Source: Saccharopolyspora oryzae
GTDB taxonomy: Bacteria; Actinomycetota; Actinomycetes; Mycobacteriales; Pseudonocardiaceae
DNA: 51,006 nucleotides
NCBI RefSeq assembly: GCF_027853915.1
Contig: NZ_JAQGLA010000050.1
Location: forward strand, 1 to 51,006
Reading direction: 5' to 3'
Below the pieces are notes generated by a model, which searched no databases, was not told the DNA's origin, and saw only the letters and a list, made by a program, of their open reading frames with translations. This document shows, piece after piece, positions 1-7,483 of the stretch; the stretch's first letter is position 1; the number at the start of each line of letters is the position of its first letter. The translations under genes were made by a program, and so were the position numbers.

Positions 1-36
1 GCGCCACCACGAGCCTCCGGCAAGCATCGAGAACGG

Positions 37-672
37 ATGAAATGCCTGATGAACACTGCAGCTGACGTGCTGGAACTCTCCCCGGTGGTGCCGGTCGTGG
101 CGCTGGACGACGTCGAGCACGCCGTTCCGCTGGCCGAAGCGCTGCTGCGCGGCGGGATCCGGACCATCGAGGTCACCCTGCGCACCGCCGCCGGGCTGCC
201 CGCGATCGAGCGGATCGCCGCCGAGGTCCCCGAGATGGTCGCCGGGGCGGGCACCATCACCGAGCTCGGGCAGGCGAAGCAGGCCGCCGACGCCGGGGCG
301 CGCTACCTGGTCACCCCGGGCACCACCGACCGGCTGCTCGACGACGTCGACGCCTCCGGCGTGCCCTACCTGGCCGGGGCGGGCACGGTGTCCGAGGCGA
401 TGCGGCTGGCCGAGCGCGGGGTGAACGCGATGAAGTTCTTCCCCGCCGAGCCCAGCGGCGGCGTGCCGTTCCTCAAGGCGATCGCCGGGCCGCTGCCGCA
501 GCTGCGGTTCTGCCCGACCGGCGGGATCAGCCCGCAGACCGCGCCGAACTACCTGGCCCTGCCGAACGTGGGGTGCGTCGGCGGCTCGTGGCTCGCTCCG
601 AAGGACCTGCTCGCCGCGGGCGACTGGGCGAAGGTCGAGCAGCTGGCCCGCGAGGCCGCGGCCCTGGGTTGA
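37..672 (+). CDS. eda: 2-dehydro-3-deoxyphosphogluconate (KDPG/KHG) aldolase
   Basis: Class I aldolase that cleaves KDPG to pyruvate and glyceraldehyde-3-phosphate in the cytoplasmic Entner-Doudoroff or hexuronate pathway. The 211-residue length matches E. coli Eda (about 213). With the ATG at 37, the catalytic residues fall at the E. coli positions: Glu45 and Arg49 in IEVTLRT, and the Schiff-base Lys133 in AMKFFPAE. That register supports this start over the in-frame ATG at 49, although the ribosome site is weak. No kinase or dehydratase partner is visible because the gene begins 36 bases into the window. It is followed at once by an extreme G/C hairpin. Family assignment is firm; the exact substrate is inferred. 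Confidence 0.93.
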   Translation: MKCLMNTAADVLELSPVVPVVALDDVEHAVPLAEALLRGGIRTIEVTLRTAAGLPAIERIAAEVPEMVAGAGTITELGQAKQAADAGARYLVTPGTTDRLLDDVDASGVPYLAGAGTVSEAMRLAERGVNAMKFFPAEPSGGVPFLKAIAGPLPQLRFCPTGGISPQTAPNYLALPNVGCVGGSWLAPKDLLAAGDWAKVEQLAREAAALG

Positions 673-680
673 TCTGCCGT

Positions 681-707
681 GGGGGGGGGGGGGGGGGCGC
701 CCCCCCC
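681..707. terminator. G17 homopolymer with C-rich complement, possible terminator of eda
   Basis: Seventeen consecutive G (681-697) are followed by CGC and a C run, so a GGGGGGGC/GCCCCCCC stem can fold immediately after the eda stop. A run this long is unusual and could vary in length or hide a sequencing error. No T run follows. Confidence 0.45.
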
Positions 708-766
708 GCCCGTCCGGCTCGCCGCCGCAGGTCGGGGGCATCGGCGGCGAACCGGGATTCAGGTGG

Positions 767-1039
767 TCAGAGGCGGCGGAGTCCGTCCAGCACGCGCTGC
801 TGGAGCTCCTGCGGCGGCCCTGGACAGTCCGATGTGGACTCGGCTGGTTCTCGGAGCCGATGCCTGCCACCGCTTTCCCGTTGCCGGCGCTCGGCTTCCA
901 CGTGCGCAACGAGCTGCCACACGGTCAGCGCACCCTCACCGCCACCGGCGTGCTGCGGACGACGCGGCCGCCAGGTCAGGACCAGGTAACAGGCGAGGAT
1001 CGCCGAGACGGAGCCGATCTGCGGCATCAGGTCCAGCAT
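767..1039 (-). CDS. Small membrane-anchored hypothetical protein
   Basis: A 90-residue protein of unknown function. One hydrophobic segment (about residues 9-24) is followed by an Arg-rich, charged and probably cytoplasmic tail. The start is well supported: a GGAAGGA ribosome site lies 7 nt before the ATG. It sits 18 nt downstream of the zinc-finger-like gene on the same strand, so the two probably form an operon. No domain is recognised. The strong ribosome site and operon position argue that it is real despite the low-complexity tail. Confidence 0.55.
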   Translation of the reverse strand: MLDLMPQIGSVSAILACYLVLTWRPRRPQHAGGGEGALTVWQLVAHVEAERRQRESGGRHRLREPAESTSDCPGPPQELQQRVLDGLRRL

Positions 1040-1057
1040 GTCGAGTCCTTCCGGAGT

Positions 1058-1270
1058 TCAGCGAGCGGTATCGGCGATCTGCCGCGCGGCGGAGTTGCAT
1101 TCGGCGCAGGTGCCCCAGAGCCAGGCGACCTCGGAGTTGTCAGCGACGAGCTCGCTCCCGCACAACGTCAGAACCCCGGTCCCGCTCGGGTAGGCCAGCG
1201 CCCCATCAGGCCGCGCATCGGTACTCGCATGCCGCGCTCCACCAGCAGGAACCCAATGAAACGGATACAT
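1058..1270 (-). CDS. Small zinc-finger-like protein of actinomycetes
   Basis: About 70 residues from the ATG at 1270 (MYPFHWVPAGG...); an in-frame TTG at 1303 would add 11 residues. It has a conserved HWVPAGGARHA opening, one Cys in TLCGSEL and a CAEC pair near the end. This pattern is known from small Saccharopolyspora/Amycolatopsis proteins annotated as zinc finger and usually found beside XRE/DUF397 genes, which is the case here. It is transcribed divergently from the XRE regulator across an inverted-repeat promoter region. Function is unknown; metal binding is inferred from the Cys/His arrangement. Confidence 0.7.
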   Translation of the reverse strand: MYPFHWVPAGGARHASTDARPDGALAYPSGTGVLTLCGSELVADNSEVAWLWGTCAECNSAARQIADTAR

Positions 1271-1301
1271 GGCCACCACCCGAACGAAGATCAGTTCGTG
1301 C

Positions 1302-1339
1302 AACGTCCCACGTATCGTCCCGCGATCATGTGGGACGTT
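1302..1339. promoter_or_regulatory. Inverted repeat operator candidate between divergent genes
   Basis: A perfect 10-bp inverted repeat, AACGTCCCAC (1302-1311) and GTGGGACGTT (1330-1339), has an 18-bp gap. Centre-to-centre distance of the arms is 28 bp. It lies between the zinc-finger-like gene and the XRE gene, which makes it a natural binding site for the XRE protein. Inference only. Confidence 0.5.
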
Positions 1340-1383
1340 TCAATTACTCGAATGAATGAAACGATCCGAGGAGCACCCCCACT

Positions 1384-1389
1384 TAGGCT
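1384..1389 (+). promoter_or_regulatory. -10 box of a leaderless promoter for the XRE gene
   Basis: TAGGCT ends 6 nt before the ATG at 1396. The nearest Shine-Dalgarno-like GAGGAG (1368-1373) is too far away to serve, so a leaderless message starting at that ATG is the best reading. Confidence 0.55.
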
Positions 1390-1395
1390 GTGCGC

Positions 1396-2232
1396 ATGGC
1401 CAACACCCCACGTGCGCGCGCCTTGTCCCGCCTCATGAAGGAAGCCCAGCGGAAGAGCGGCCTCTCGGTCCGTGAGGTCGCGGAACAGCTCGACTGGAGC
1501 AAGTCGCGCGTGTCGCGGGTGGAGAACGTCGCGCAGGGGATCAACGAAACAGACGTCGCCTCACTGCTAGCGGTCCTGGGTGTGACCGGCCACGATCGGG
1601 AGCAGCTGCTCCGCATGGTCCGAGAACTCGACGAACCGGTGTGGTGGGAGCTGCACAAGGACTTGCCGGACCAGCTCTCCGCACTGATCGACGCCGAGCA
1701 ACGCGCCGTGCGCCTGACGACTGTCAGCCCGACAGTCATTCCCGGTCTGCTCCAGACCCGCGCCTATTCACGAGCGCTCTTCGAATCCGATGACCGCTCG
1801 CCCTACGAAGTGGAACAGGCGATCTCGCTGCGCCAGACGCGGCAAGGAATCCTGGATCGGACGTCACCGGCGAAGCTGATCGCATACATCGACGAACCCG
1901 TTCTGTGGCGGCCCGTCAAGCAGCCGAAAGTGCGTCTCGACCAGTTGCGCCACCTGCTCAAGCTCGGAGCCCAGCCCAACATCGTCGTCCAGGTCATTCC
2001 GCTGGATGCGGACTTCCACTTCGCCTTGAACGGCGTATTCACCCTGCTCGAGTTCGATGACGACGAACCTCACGTCTTCACCGAAGCTCCGAATGCTGGC
2101 TCTATGGTCACCGGTTCGGATGACGTGGCAGCCTTCCGCAAGGCAGTAGCACGTGTATCCGAAGTCGCGTTGAGCCCAGCGGAATCCGCCGAGCTCATCG
2201 CCAAGCATGCCGAAGGGATCGGCGAAGAGTGA
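1396..2232 (+). CDS. XRE-family helix-turn-helix regulator with DUF5753
   Basis: 278-residue DNA-binding protein. Residues 1-70 form a XRE helix-turn-helix (LSVREVAEQLDWSKSRVSRVE). The rest matches the DUF5753 domain, with the typical TVIPGLLQTRAYSRAL, a WRP segment and VVQVIPL. The ATG at 1396 is preferred over the GTG at 1390 because a TAGGCT box sits 6 nt upstream, as at other leaderless genes here. The stop overlaps the GTG of the DUF397 gene by 4 bp. XRE/DUF397 pairs are very common in actinomycetes, and some control development or antibiotic production (the bldB/whiJ-type systems). The specific target here is unknown. Confidence 0.9.
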   Translation: MANTPRARALSRLMKEAQRKSGLSVREVAEQLDWSKSRVSRVENVAQGINETDVASLLAVLGVTGHDREQLLRMVRELDEPVWWELHKDLPDQLSALIDAEQRAVRLTTVSPTVIPGLLQTRAYSRALFESDDRSPYEVEQAISLRQTRQGILDRTSPAKLIAYIDEPVLWRPVKQPKVRLDQLRHLLKLGAQPNIVVQVIPLDADFHFALNGVFTLLEFDDDEPHVFTEAPNAGSMVTGSDDVAAFRKAVARVSEVALSPAESAELIAKHAEGIGEE

Positions 2233-2426
2233 TCAGCGCAAAGATCGGCCCCTGGCGGAAGTCCAGCCGAAGCACTCAGCAGAGTGCGTGCGTCGAGCTG
2301 GCGATCGGCGAGTCGGCCACCTACATCCGCGACACGAAGGACCGCGACGGCGGCACATTACGCGTCCAGCAGACGGCCTGGGCCGGTTTCCTCGGCGAGC
2401 TCAAGGCCGGTCGTTTCGACCGGTGA
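2229..2426 (+). CDS. DUF397 domain protein
   Basis: 65-residue protein with the DUF397 signature (WRKSSRSTQQSACVELA, then a RDTKDRDGGTL-type middle and WAGFLGELKAGRFD end). It is translationally coupled to the XRE gene through a GTGA overlap, and the stop is followed by a strong hairpin. In known pairs the DUF397 protein is thought to act as the partner or antagonist of the XRE regulator. No catalytic residues are evident. Confidence 0.9.
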   Translation: MISAKIGPWRKSSRSTQQSACVELAIGESATYIRDTKDRDGGTLRVQQTAWAGFLGELKAGRFDR

Positions 2427-2447
2427 CAGCTCCGCCGCTGGTCAGGT

Positions 2448-2493
2448 CCCGTGAGTCTTTTGGGCTGCTATGGCGGCCCAAAAGACTCACGGG
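2448..2493. terminator. Perfect 18-bp hairpin, bidirectional terminator of the CGTGAG family
   Basis: CCCGTGAGTCTTTTGGGC (2448-2465) pairs perfectly with 2476-2493 across a 10-nt loop containing CTAT. It lies between the convergent DUF397 and ABC permease genes. The preceding CCGCTGGTCAGG is shared with the hairpin at 26042-26137, so this is a member of a repeat family and not a one-off stem. Confidence 0.75.
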
Positions 2494-2504
2494 TCCCAGG
2501 CGGG

Positions 2505-3275
2505 CTAGTCGAGGGCTCGGCGGAGGAAAAACTTGATGCCGAGGGCGCCGAAGATCAGGCAGGCCGCTAGGAGGGCTAGGACGCAGATCCACGGTGGCAT
2601 GTGCGGGACGTCCGGGAGCAGGGCTCCGCGCATCCCCTCGCTGACGTAGGTCAGGGGGTTGATCGCGCAGAGGACCTGGAACCAGCGCAGGTGGTCCAGC
2701 TGAGCCCACGGGAACTGGGTCGCTCCGGTGAACATCAGCGGAGCCAGGATCACCGCGAACATGATGTTGATGCGGCGCGGTGGAACAGCAGCGCCCACGG
2801 TCATGCCGACCGATGCACCGGCGAACGAGCCCAGCAGCATGCAGAGCAGGGCGAACGCGAGACCGCTGAAGTTCCAGTTGATCTCGCCCAGCATCACCAT
2901 GCCGATCGGCACCATCAGCACCGCCGCGAACAGGCCGCGCAGCGCGCCGAAGAGCATCTTCTCCACCGCGACCCAGCTGATCGGCAGCGGCGCCAGCAGC
3001 CGGTCCTCGATCTCGCGGGAGAAGGAGAAGTCCAGCACCAGCGGGAACGAGGTGTTCTGCAGGGACACCAGGAACGCGTTGAGCGCGATCATGCCGGGCA
3101 GCAGGATCTGCGCGTAGCCGGGCTGGGCGTAGCCGAGTTCGCTGAGCACCTTGCCGAAGATGAACAGCAGCGCCACCGGCTGGACCAGCACCTGCGCCAG
3201 GAAGCTCGGCAGCTCGCGGCCCGTCACGAACACGTCGCGGGCGAGCACCGCGGTGAAGGCGCGCACCGGACTCAT
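2505..3275 (-). CDS. ABC-2 type transporter permease (DrrB-like)
   Basis: 256-residue integral membrane subunit with about six hydrophobic segments and the ABC-2 layout: a cytoplasmic N-terminus (RDVFVTGRELPSFLAQV), a central REIEDRLLAPLP loop, and the NPLTYVSEGMRGALL segment before the last membrane span. The ATG overlaps the ATPase stop by 4 bp, so the pair is translationally coupled. Together they form a drug- or lipid-exporter of the daunorubicin-resistance (DrrAB) type. The substrate cannot be read from sequence. Confidence 0.9.
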   Translation of the reverse strand: MSPVRAFTAVLARDVFVTGRELPSFLAQVLVQPVALLFIFGKVLSELGYAQPGYAQILLPGMIALNAFLVSLQNTSFPLVLDFSFSREIEDRLLAPLPISWVAVEKMLFGALRGLFAAVLMVPIGMVMLGEINWNFSGLAFALLCMLLGSFAGASVGMTVGAAVPPRRINIMFAVILAPLMFTGATQFPWAQLDHLRWFQVLCAINPLTYVSEGMRGALLPDVPHMPPWICVLALLAACLIFGALGIKFFLRRALD

Positions 3276-4291
3276 CGCAGTTCCCTCCCGGTGAGGTCGA
3301 TGAAGACGTCTTCGAGGGTGGCCGCCCCCAACGCCAGGTCGCTGACCGAGATCCGCTGCTCGTGCAGGGTCTGCGCGACCGGCCCGAGCAGCGCGGCCGG
3401 CTCGACGCCGACGTAGAGCCGCAGCCGCAGCTCCGCCTCGCCGTCCGCCCCGGTGCTGCTGCCGATCTGCTCGACCCGCTGCACACCGTCCACATCGGAC
3501 AACAGTGCGGAGATCCGGTCCGGCTCGTAGCCGTTCGGCCGCAGCGTCGCGTCCACCGTGCCGCTGCCCGGCAGCGATTTGATCAGCGCCTCTGGGGTGT
3601 CCAGCGTCAGCAGCTTGCCGTGGTCGACAACGCCGACGCGGTCGGACAGCTTCGCCGCCTCGTCCATGTCGTGCGTGGTGAGCACGACGGTCACGCCTTC
3701 GGCCCGCAGGTCGTTGATCCGGTCGTGCACGAACAGCCGGGCCTGCGGGTCCAGGCCGGTGGACGGCTCGTCCAAGAACAGCACCTCGGGCTTGTGGATC
3801 AGCGCGCGGGCGATCATCAACCGCTGCGCCTGCCCGCCGGAGAGGTCGTCGACGCGCGCCTTGGCCTTGTCGCCCAGGCCCATCCGGTCCAGCAGCTCGT
3901 CGGCGAGGCGATGTCGTTCCGCGCGCGAGATCCCGTGGTAGGCGGCGTGCCAGATCAGGTTCTGCCGGGAGTTGAGCGAGCGGTCCAGGTTGACCCGCTG
4001 CGGCACCACCGCCACCTTGCTGCGCGCGGCCACCGGGTCGGCGGCCACGTCCACTCCGGCGACGCGGGCGGTGCCGCTGGTCAGCAGCACCCTGGTGGTC
4101 AGGATGCCGACCGTGGTGGTCTTGCCCGCGCCGTTCGGCCCGAGCAGCCCGAAGATCTCCCCGGCGTGCACCTGGAAGCTGAGCCCGTCGACCGCGTTGG
4201 TCCGGCTCTTCGGGTACCGCTTGACCAGATCGGTCACTTCAACCGCTGTGGTCACATCCGCCTTCTTCCGCACCACGTCCACTGAGGACAC
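3272..4291 (-). CDS. ABC transporter ATP-binding protein (DrrA-like)
   Basis: 339-residue ATPase. Walker A GPNGAGKTT is at 51-59, the signature SGGQ at 151-154, Walker B LFLDEP at about 171-176 and the switch His at 207. A C-terminal domain of about 100 residues is typical of DrrA exporters. It forms an operon with the permease. The start is uncertain: GTG at 4291 is used here, but several in-frame GTGs follow (for example 4282) and none has a clear ribosome site. It diverges from a marR gene across 265 bp, so MarR control of this exporter is a reasonable inference. Confidence 0.9.
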   Translation of the reverse strand: MSSVDVVRKKADVTTAVEVTDLVKRYPKSRTNAVDGLSFQVHAGEIFGLLGPNGAGKTTTVGILTTRVLLTSGTARVAGVDVAADPVAARSKVAVVPQRVNLDRSLNSRQNLIWHAAYHGISRAERHRLADELLDRMGLGDKAKARVDDLSGGQAQRLMIARALIHKPEVLFLDEPSTGLDPQARLFVHDRINDLRAEGVTVVLTTHDMDEAAKLSDRVGVVDHGKLLTLDTPEALIKSLPGSGTVDATLRPNGYEPDRISALLSDVDGVQRVEQIGSSTGADGEAELRLRLYVGVEPAALLGPVAQTLHEQRISVSDLALGAATLEDVFIDLTGRELR

Positions 4292-4544
4292 GAGCCGCTA
4301 CGACGTCCGGTTCGACCATGAGCAGCCCGACCATCCGCCGGCCGACTGGGATCGCGCCAGCGGAAGAGGGTCAGGTTGAGCACTGCGTGCCCCGTGCTGG
4401 AGCAGTCGCCGACCGGTCAAGCCCACCAGCCTGGTCAGCGGCATCAGCTGCGGATCTTGCTCCGCGAAGCCGGGCACACCGCGATGATATCCGCGCCGAA
4501 CGATGGGACGTCAAACAATTTTCGAAGCACCCCGGAGCAGTCGG

Positions 4545-4550
4545 TAGCCT
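4545..4550 (+). promoter_or_regulatory. -10 box of a leaderless promoter for marR
   Basis: TAGCCT ends 6 nt before the GTG start at 4557. A TTCGAA hexamer (4521-4526) lies 18 bp upstream as a weak -35. No Shine-Dalgarno sequence precedes the start. Confidence 0.5.
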
Positions 4551-4556
4551 GATCAA

Positions 4557-5024
4557 GTGACAGACCAGGACATCCGATGGCTGAACGACCGCGAAATGGC
4601 AGCTTGGCGCGCCTACATCGTGGGCAGCGCACTGCTCGAGCACCACCTGAACAAGGACTTGCAGCTCAGCCACAACCTGTCGATCGCCGACTACGAGATC
4701 CTGGTCCGGCTGTCCGAACGCCCCGACCAGCGGATGCGCATGAGCGAGCTGGCCAACGACGTGGCCCACTCCAAGAGCCGCATGTCGCACCAGATCCGCC
4801 GCCTGGAGAAGGCCGGCCTGGTCCGCCGCGACGAATGCCCGGACGACGGCCGCGGCGTCCTGGCGGTCCTGACCGAAGAGGGCGCGGCGAAGCTCCGCGA
4901 AGCAGCCCCGAGGCACGTGGCGAGCGTCCGCGAACACCTGGTCGACATCCTGGACGAGCAGGAGCAGGAGGTCATGGCCCGGATCTTCGACCGCCTGACG
5001 ACCCACCTGGGCGGAATCAAGTAG
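4557..5024 (+). CDS. MarR-family transcriptional regulator
   Basis: 155-residue winged-helix regulator. The core runs from LSIADYEILVRLSE through the recognition region MRMSELANDVAHSKSRMSHQIRRLEKAGLVRR, followed by the wing with DDGRGVLAVLTEEG. Long N- and C-terminal helices provide the dimer interface. It is transcribed away from the DrrAB-like exporter operon, the usual arrangement for a repressor of a drug exporter. The ligand is unknown. The GTG start at 4557 is chosen because a TAGCCT box lies 6 nt upstream. Confidence 0.9.
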   Translation: MTDQDIRWLNDREMAAWRAYIVGSALLEHHLNKDLQLSHNLSIADYEILVRLSERPDQRMRMSELANDVAHSKSRMSHQIRRLEKAGLVRRDECPDDGRGVLAVLTEEGAAKLREAAPRHVASVREHLVDILDEQEQEVMARIFDRLTTHLGGIK

Positions 5025-5070
5025 CGGCCCGCCTGCACCCCGCGCCCGCCCGGTTGGCTACGCTGCGCCT

Positions 5071-5155
5071 GGAAGCGTGGCAGAGCGGCCGAATGCACTC
5101 GCCTTGAAAGCGAGCGTCGCGAGAGCGACCGGGGGTTCGAATCCCCCCGCTTCCG
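5071..5155 (+). tRNA. tRNA-Ser (anticodon TGA)
   Basis: 85-nt class II tRNA. The acceptor stem GGAAGCG (5071-5077) pairs with CGCTTCC (5148-5154), and the discriminator is G5155. The anticodon arm CTCGC/GCGAG encloses the loop CTTGAAA with anticodon TGA at 5105-5107. There is a long variable arm and a T arm containing GGTTCGAATCC. The 3' CCA is not encoded. A TACGCT box (5059-5064) ends 6 nt before the 5' end, and a terminator-like hairpin follows at 5172-5210. Confidence 0.96.
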
Positions 5156-5171
5156 CTCAATGACCAGCACG

Positions 5172-5210
5172 AACAGGACCCGTTGGGGATCTTCCCCGCC
5201 GGGTCCTGTT
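5172..5210 (+). terminator. Hairpin downstream of tRNA-Ser
   Basis: AACAGGACCCG (5172-5182) pairs with CGGGTCCTGTT (5200-5210); an inner GGGG/CCCC pair lies within the loop. Its position just after the tRNA suggests transcription termination. Confidence 0.65.
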
Positions 5211-5225
5211 GGTCGTGGGAGCAGT

Positions 5226-5651
5226 GTGCGAACCCGCGAGTTGGTGCGGATCGCTGAGATCGAGCAGCTGCTGCCTGCACCATGGACAGCCATGGAGGTA
5301 CGGGAGTTCGACGATCGCAAGGTGTGCAGCAGCGCGGACCAGCCCACGTTCATGGTCGAGCTGTGGTCGTGGGAAGTCGGTGAGCGCAATCCCCTTCGCG
5401 GGCTTGCATGCTGCACCTACACGCTGACCTCCTGCGATGTGCTGGAGGCACTGGCCTGGTGCCGTGAAAAGCAGCCGAACCCGGGTTGCTTCGTGCTCCA
5501 CGCCGCGACCTGGACCAACCACGGCTACCTGGAAACGCTGTGGCTCGCCGGTGAAGCTCCGCAATCGACTGGCACCGAGCAGGCCAGCGCTACCGCCACC
5601 TTCGAGGCGCTCCCGTCGCTTCCGAGATCTGGTCGAAGGCCGAACGGCTAG
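5226..5651 (+). CDS. Hypothetical protein downstream of tRNA-Ser
   Basis: About 141 residues from the GTG at 5226, which has GGGAG just upstream. The open frame extends back to 5160 but would run through the tRNA terminator hairpin, so the shorter start is preferred. The middle (residues about 10-110) is protein-like and rich in Trp and Cys (WTAMEVREFDDRKV, MVELWSWEVG, VLEALAWCREK, LETLWLAGE). The last 30 residues are low complexity. No family is recognised. The next 93 bases, up to the DUF4242 stop, hold no gene but contain a short GGTCTCAG direct repeat. Confidence 0.5.
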   Translation: MRTRELVRIAEIEQLLPAPWTAMEVREFDDRKVCSSADQPTFMVELWSWEVGERNPLRGLACCTYTLTSCDVLEALAWCREKQPNPGCFVLHAATWTNHGYLETLWLAGEAPQSTGTEQASATATFEALPSLPRSGRRPNG

Positions 5652-5744
5652 AACCGCCGGGCCCTGTTGCGCCTGGTCTCAGTTTTGGTCTCAGCTGGGC
5701 CTTCTTCGGCTTCTCCCGGAGCCCCTCCCCCACATGTGAGCAGT

Positions 5745-5993
5745 TCAGGCCTGCAGGGGGACCCGGTACACCTCGTCCGTCGGGTGCCCGGCCCGTTGGT
5801 GGACCTTCTTGACGGCCTCCTCGTTCGGCGCTTCGGACAGGCAGAAGACGACGCCGCTGTCGGGATCGGCCCAAGCATGCTTGAAGTCGACGTTCTCCTC
5901 GGACTGGATCGCCAGATCCGCGCGATGGGCTTCAGCGAGCTGTTCCGAGGTCAACCCGGCCATGTCGTGATGCACATCCATGAATTCCGGCAT
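5745..5993 (-). CDS. DUF4242 (SCO4226-type nickel-binding) protein
   Basis: 82-residue ferredoxin-like-fold protein. The pattern MPEFMDVHHDM...HAWADPDSGVVFCLSEAPNEEAVKKVHQRAGHP matches the DUF4242 family, whose SCO4226 member binds nickel. The conserved His and Cys residues are present. The start is supported by an AAGGGAG ribosome site. It diverges from the LLM oxidoreductase gene across 175 bp. The biological role is unknown. Confidence 0.85.
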   Translation of the reverse strand: MPEFMDVHHDMAGLTSEQLAEAHRADLAIQSEENVDFKHAWADPDSGVVFCLSEAPNEEAVKKVHQRAGHPTDEVYRVPLQA

Positions 5994-6155
5994 CGGTGGC
6001 TCCCTTCAAGGTGGCTGCCAACGGGCAACTCGGGACCGACATCTCGATGGTCCTACTCCGCACCTCTCACCGCTGTTCGACCTTCCGCGGCGAATCCTGC
6101 GAGCCCCCCATCACCGACATGGGCTGATGCGGGCGCCTGCGGCTGGTTGCGCGGA

Positions 6156-6161
6156 TAGCCT
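6156..6161 (+). promoter_or_regulatory. -10 box of a leaderless promoter for the LLM oxidoreductase
   Basis: TAGCCT ends 7 nt before the ATG at 6169. The surrounding TTGCGCGGATAGCCTCGGC is almost identical to the sequence in front of the first dprE1 gene (26786-26804). Confidence 0.55.
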
Positions 6162-6168
6162 CGGCGGC

Positions 6169-7056
6169 ATGGCTCAGATCAATTTCAGCTCGAGGGTCGG
6201 CGTTTGGTGGACCAGCGACACCTGGTCGATCCGCGACGTGCGCGCCCGCGCCCGCGAGATCGAGGAACTCGGCTACGGCTCGCTGTTCTACGGCGAGGCG
6301 TTCGGCAAGGAGTCGTTCACCCAGGCCGGTGCGCTGCTGGGCGCCACGGAGCGGCTCGTGGTCGGAACCGGCATCGCCAACATCCACGCCCGGGACGCCA
6401 GCGCCGCCGAATCCGGCTCCCGCACGCTCAGCGCGCTGTACCCCGGGCGGTTCGTGCTCGGCCTCGGAGTCAGCCACGGCCCGCTGGTGGAGCACCACGC
6501 AGGTACCTACGCCAAGCCCTTGGCCACCATGCGCGAATACCTGCGCCGCATGGACGAGATGCCGGAGCAGGTCGAGCCCGGTGCGCAGCGCCCGGCCCGG
6601 CTGCTGGCCGCGCTCGGGCCGAAGATGATCGAGCTGTCCGGCACCGCCGGCGACGGCGCGCACCCCTACCTGGTCACCCCGGAGCAGACCGCTCGCACCC
6701 GGGAACTGCTCGGGCCGGACAAGTGGGTGGTCAGCGAGCAAGCGGTGGCGCTGACCACCGACCGGGAGACCGGGCTGCGCCGAGCGCACCAGCACCTGCA
6801 CATGTACTCGCAGCTGCCGAACTACCGGAAGTCCTGGCTGCGGCAAGGTTTCGACGAGTCCGACCTGGTCATCGGCGGTTCGGACAAGCTGGCCGAGCAC
6901 ATGGTCGCGATCGGCGACGCCGAGGCGATCGCCGCGCACGTCCGGCGGCACCTCGACGCGGGCGCCGATCACGTGGTGATCCAGGTCCTCGGCGACAACA
7001 GCGCCGACGACCCGCTGCCCGCGCTGCGCGAGATCGCCCCCGCGCTGGGGCTGTGA
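6169..7056 (+). CDS. LLM-class F420-dependent oxidoreductase
   Basis: 295-residue luciferase-like (TIM-barrel) oxidoreductase, a family in which most actinobacterial members use coenzyme F420. Seen: N-terminal GVWWTSDTW, the GSLFYGEAFG strand, VVGTGIANIHARDA, the LYPGRFVLGLGVSHGP glycine-rich segment, and ALGPKMIELSGTAGDGAHPYLV, all typical of the subfamily with a C-terminal DHVVIQVLG strand. The ATG at 6169 is preferred over upstream in-frame codons because it begins the conserved domain and lies 7 nt after a TAGCCT box. The substrate is unknown. Confidence 0.9.
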   Translation: MAQINFSSRVGVWWTSDTWSIRDVRARAREIEELGYGSLFYGEAFGKESFTQAGALLGATERLVVGTGIANIHARDASAAESGSRTLSALYPGRFVLGLGVSHGPLVEHHAGTYAKPLATMREYLRRMDEMPEQVEPGAQRPARLLAALGPKMIELSGTAGDGAHPYLVTPEQTARTRELLGPDKWVVSEQAVALTTDRETGLRRAHQHLHMYSQLPNYRKSWLRQGFDESDLVIGGSDKLAEHMVAIGDAEAIAAHVRRHLDAGADHVVIQVLGDNSADDPLPALREIAPALGL

Positions 7057-7150
7057 GCGCTCCGGGGGTCTTCTTCGGCTGATCGTGCGATGAGTTCGGG
7101 GGCTTCGGGTGGTCTACCTGGTGACGACGTCCTGTTCAGGAGGGATAGCT

Positions 7151-7438
7151 ATGTGGATCATCGCCGGCCACCTCAAGGTCGATGCCGACCAGCGGGATGC
7201 TTGGGTTGCCGCACACCACGACCTGCTCACCCGGGCACGTCGAGCGCCCGGGTGCCTCGACGTCGCGATCACCGCCGATCCGGTGGACCCGGAGCGCGTC
7301 AACAACTTCGAGCGCTGGGAGTCCTGGGATGCGATCGAGGCGTGGCGGAAGGTCGCGGCGGCTCCCGACACGGGCGTGGAGATGCGGGACGTCGAAGTGA
7401 TGGCCTACGAGGTCGCCGGTCAGCGGCCTCCCTTCTGA
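7151..7438 (+). CDS. Antibiotic biosynthesis monooxygenase (ABM) domain protein
   Basis: 95-residue dimeric alpha+beta barrel protein. Seen: MWIIAGHLKVDADQRDAW, a central RRAPGCLDVAI, and a FERWESWDAIEAWR segment, the classic ABM layout. The start is fixed by a GGAGGG ribosome site just upstream of the ATG at 7151. Members are cofactor-independent monooxygenases or small stress proteins; the substrate is not predictable. It follows the LLM oxidoreductase on the same strand after 94 bp. Confidence 0.85.
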   Translation: MWIIAGHLKVDADQRDAWVAAHHDLLTRARRAPGCLDVAITADPVDPERVNNFERWESWDAIEAWRKVAAAPDTGVEMRDVEVMAYEVAGQRPPF

Positions 7439-7471
7439 ACGCTCGCACAGCGGCGGTGGCGGGACCGGGGC

Positions 7472-7477
7472 TAGCGT
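7472..7477 (+). promoter_or_regulatory. -10 box of a leaderless promoter for the VanX-like gene
   Basis: TAGCGT ends 6 nt before the ATG at 7484, with no ribosome site between them. Confidence 0.5.
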
Positions 7478-7483
7478 GGCGGG

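Noticed and set aside
5017..5416. Minus-strand frames with GGIRTPGRSRD- and RGDSNPRSL-type peptides
   Set aside because: These are the well-known spurious frames antisense to a tRNA gene; here they cover tRNA-Ser.
5652..5744. Possible integrase or attachment-site remnant beside tRNA-Ser (GGTCTCAG direct repeat)
   Set aside because: No copy of the tRNA 3' end and no integrase frame is present, so evidence is too thin.
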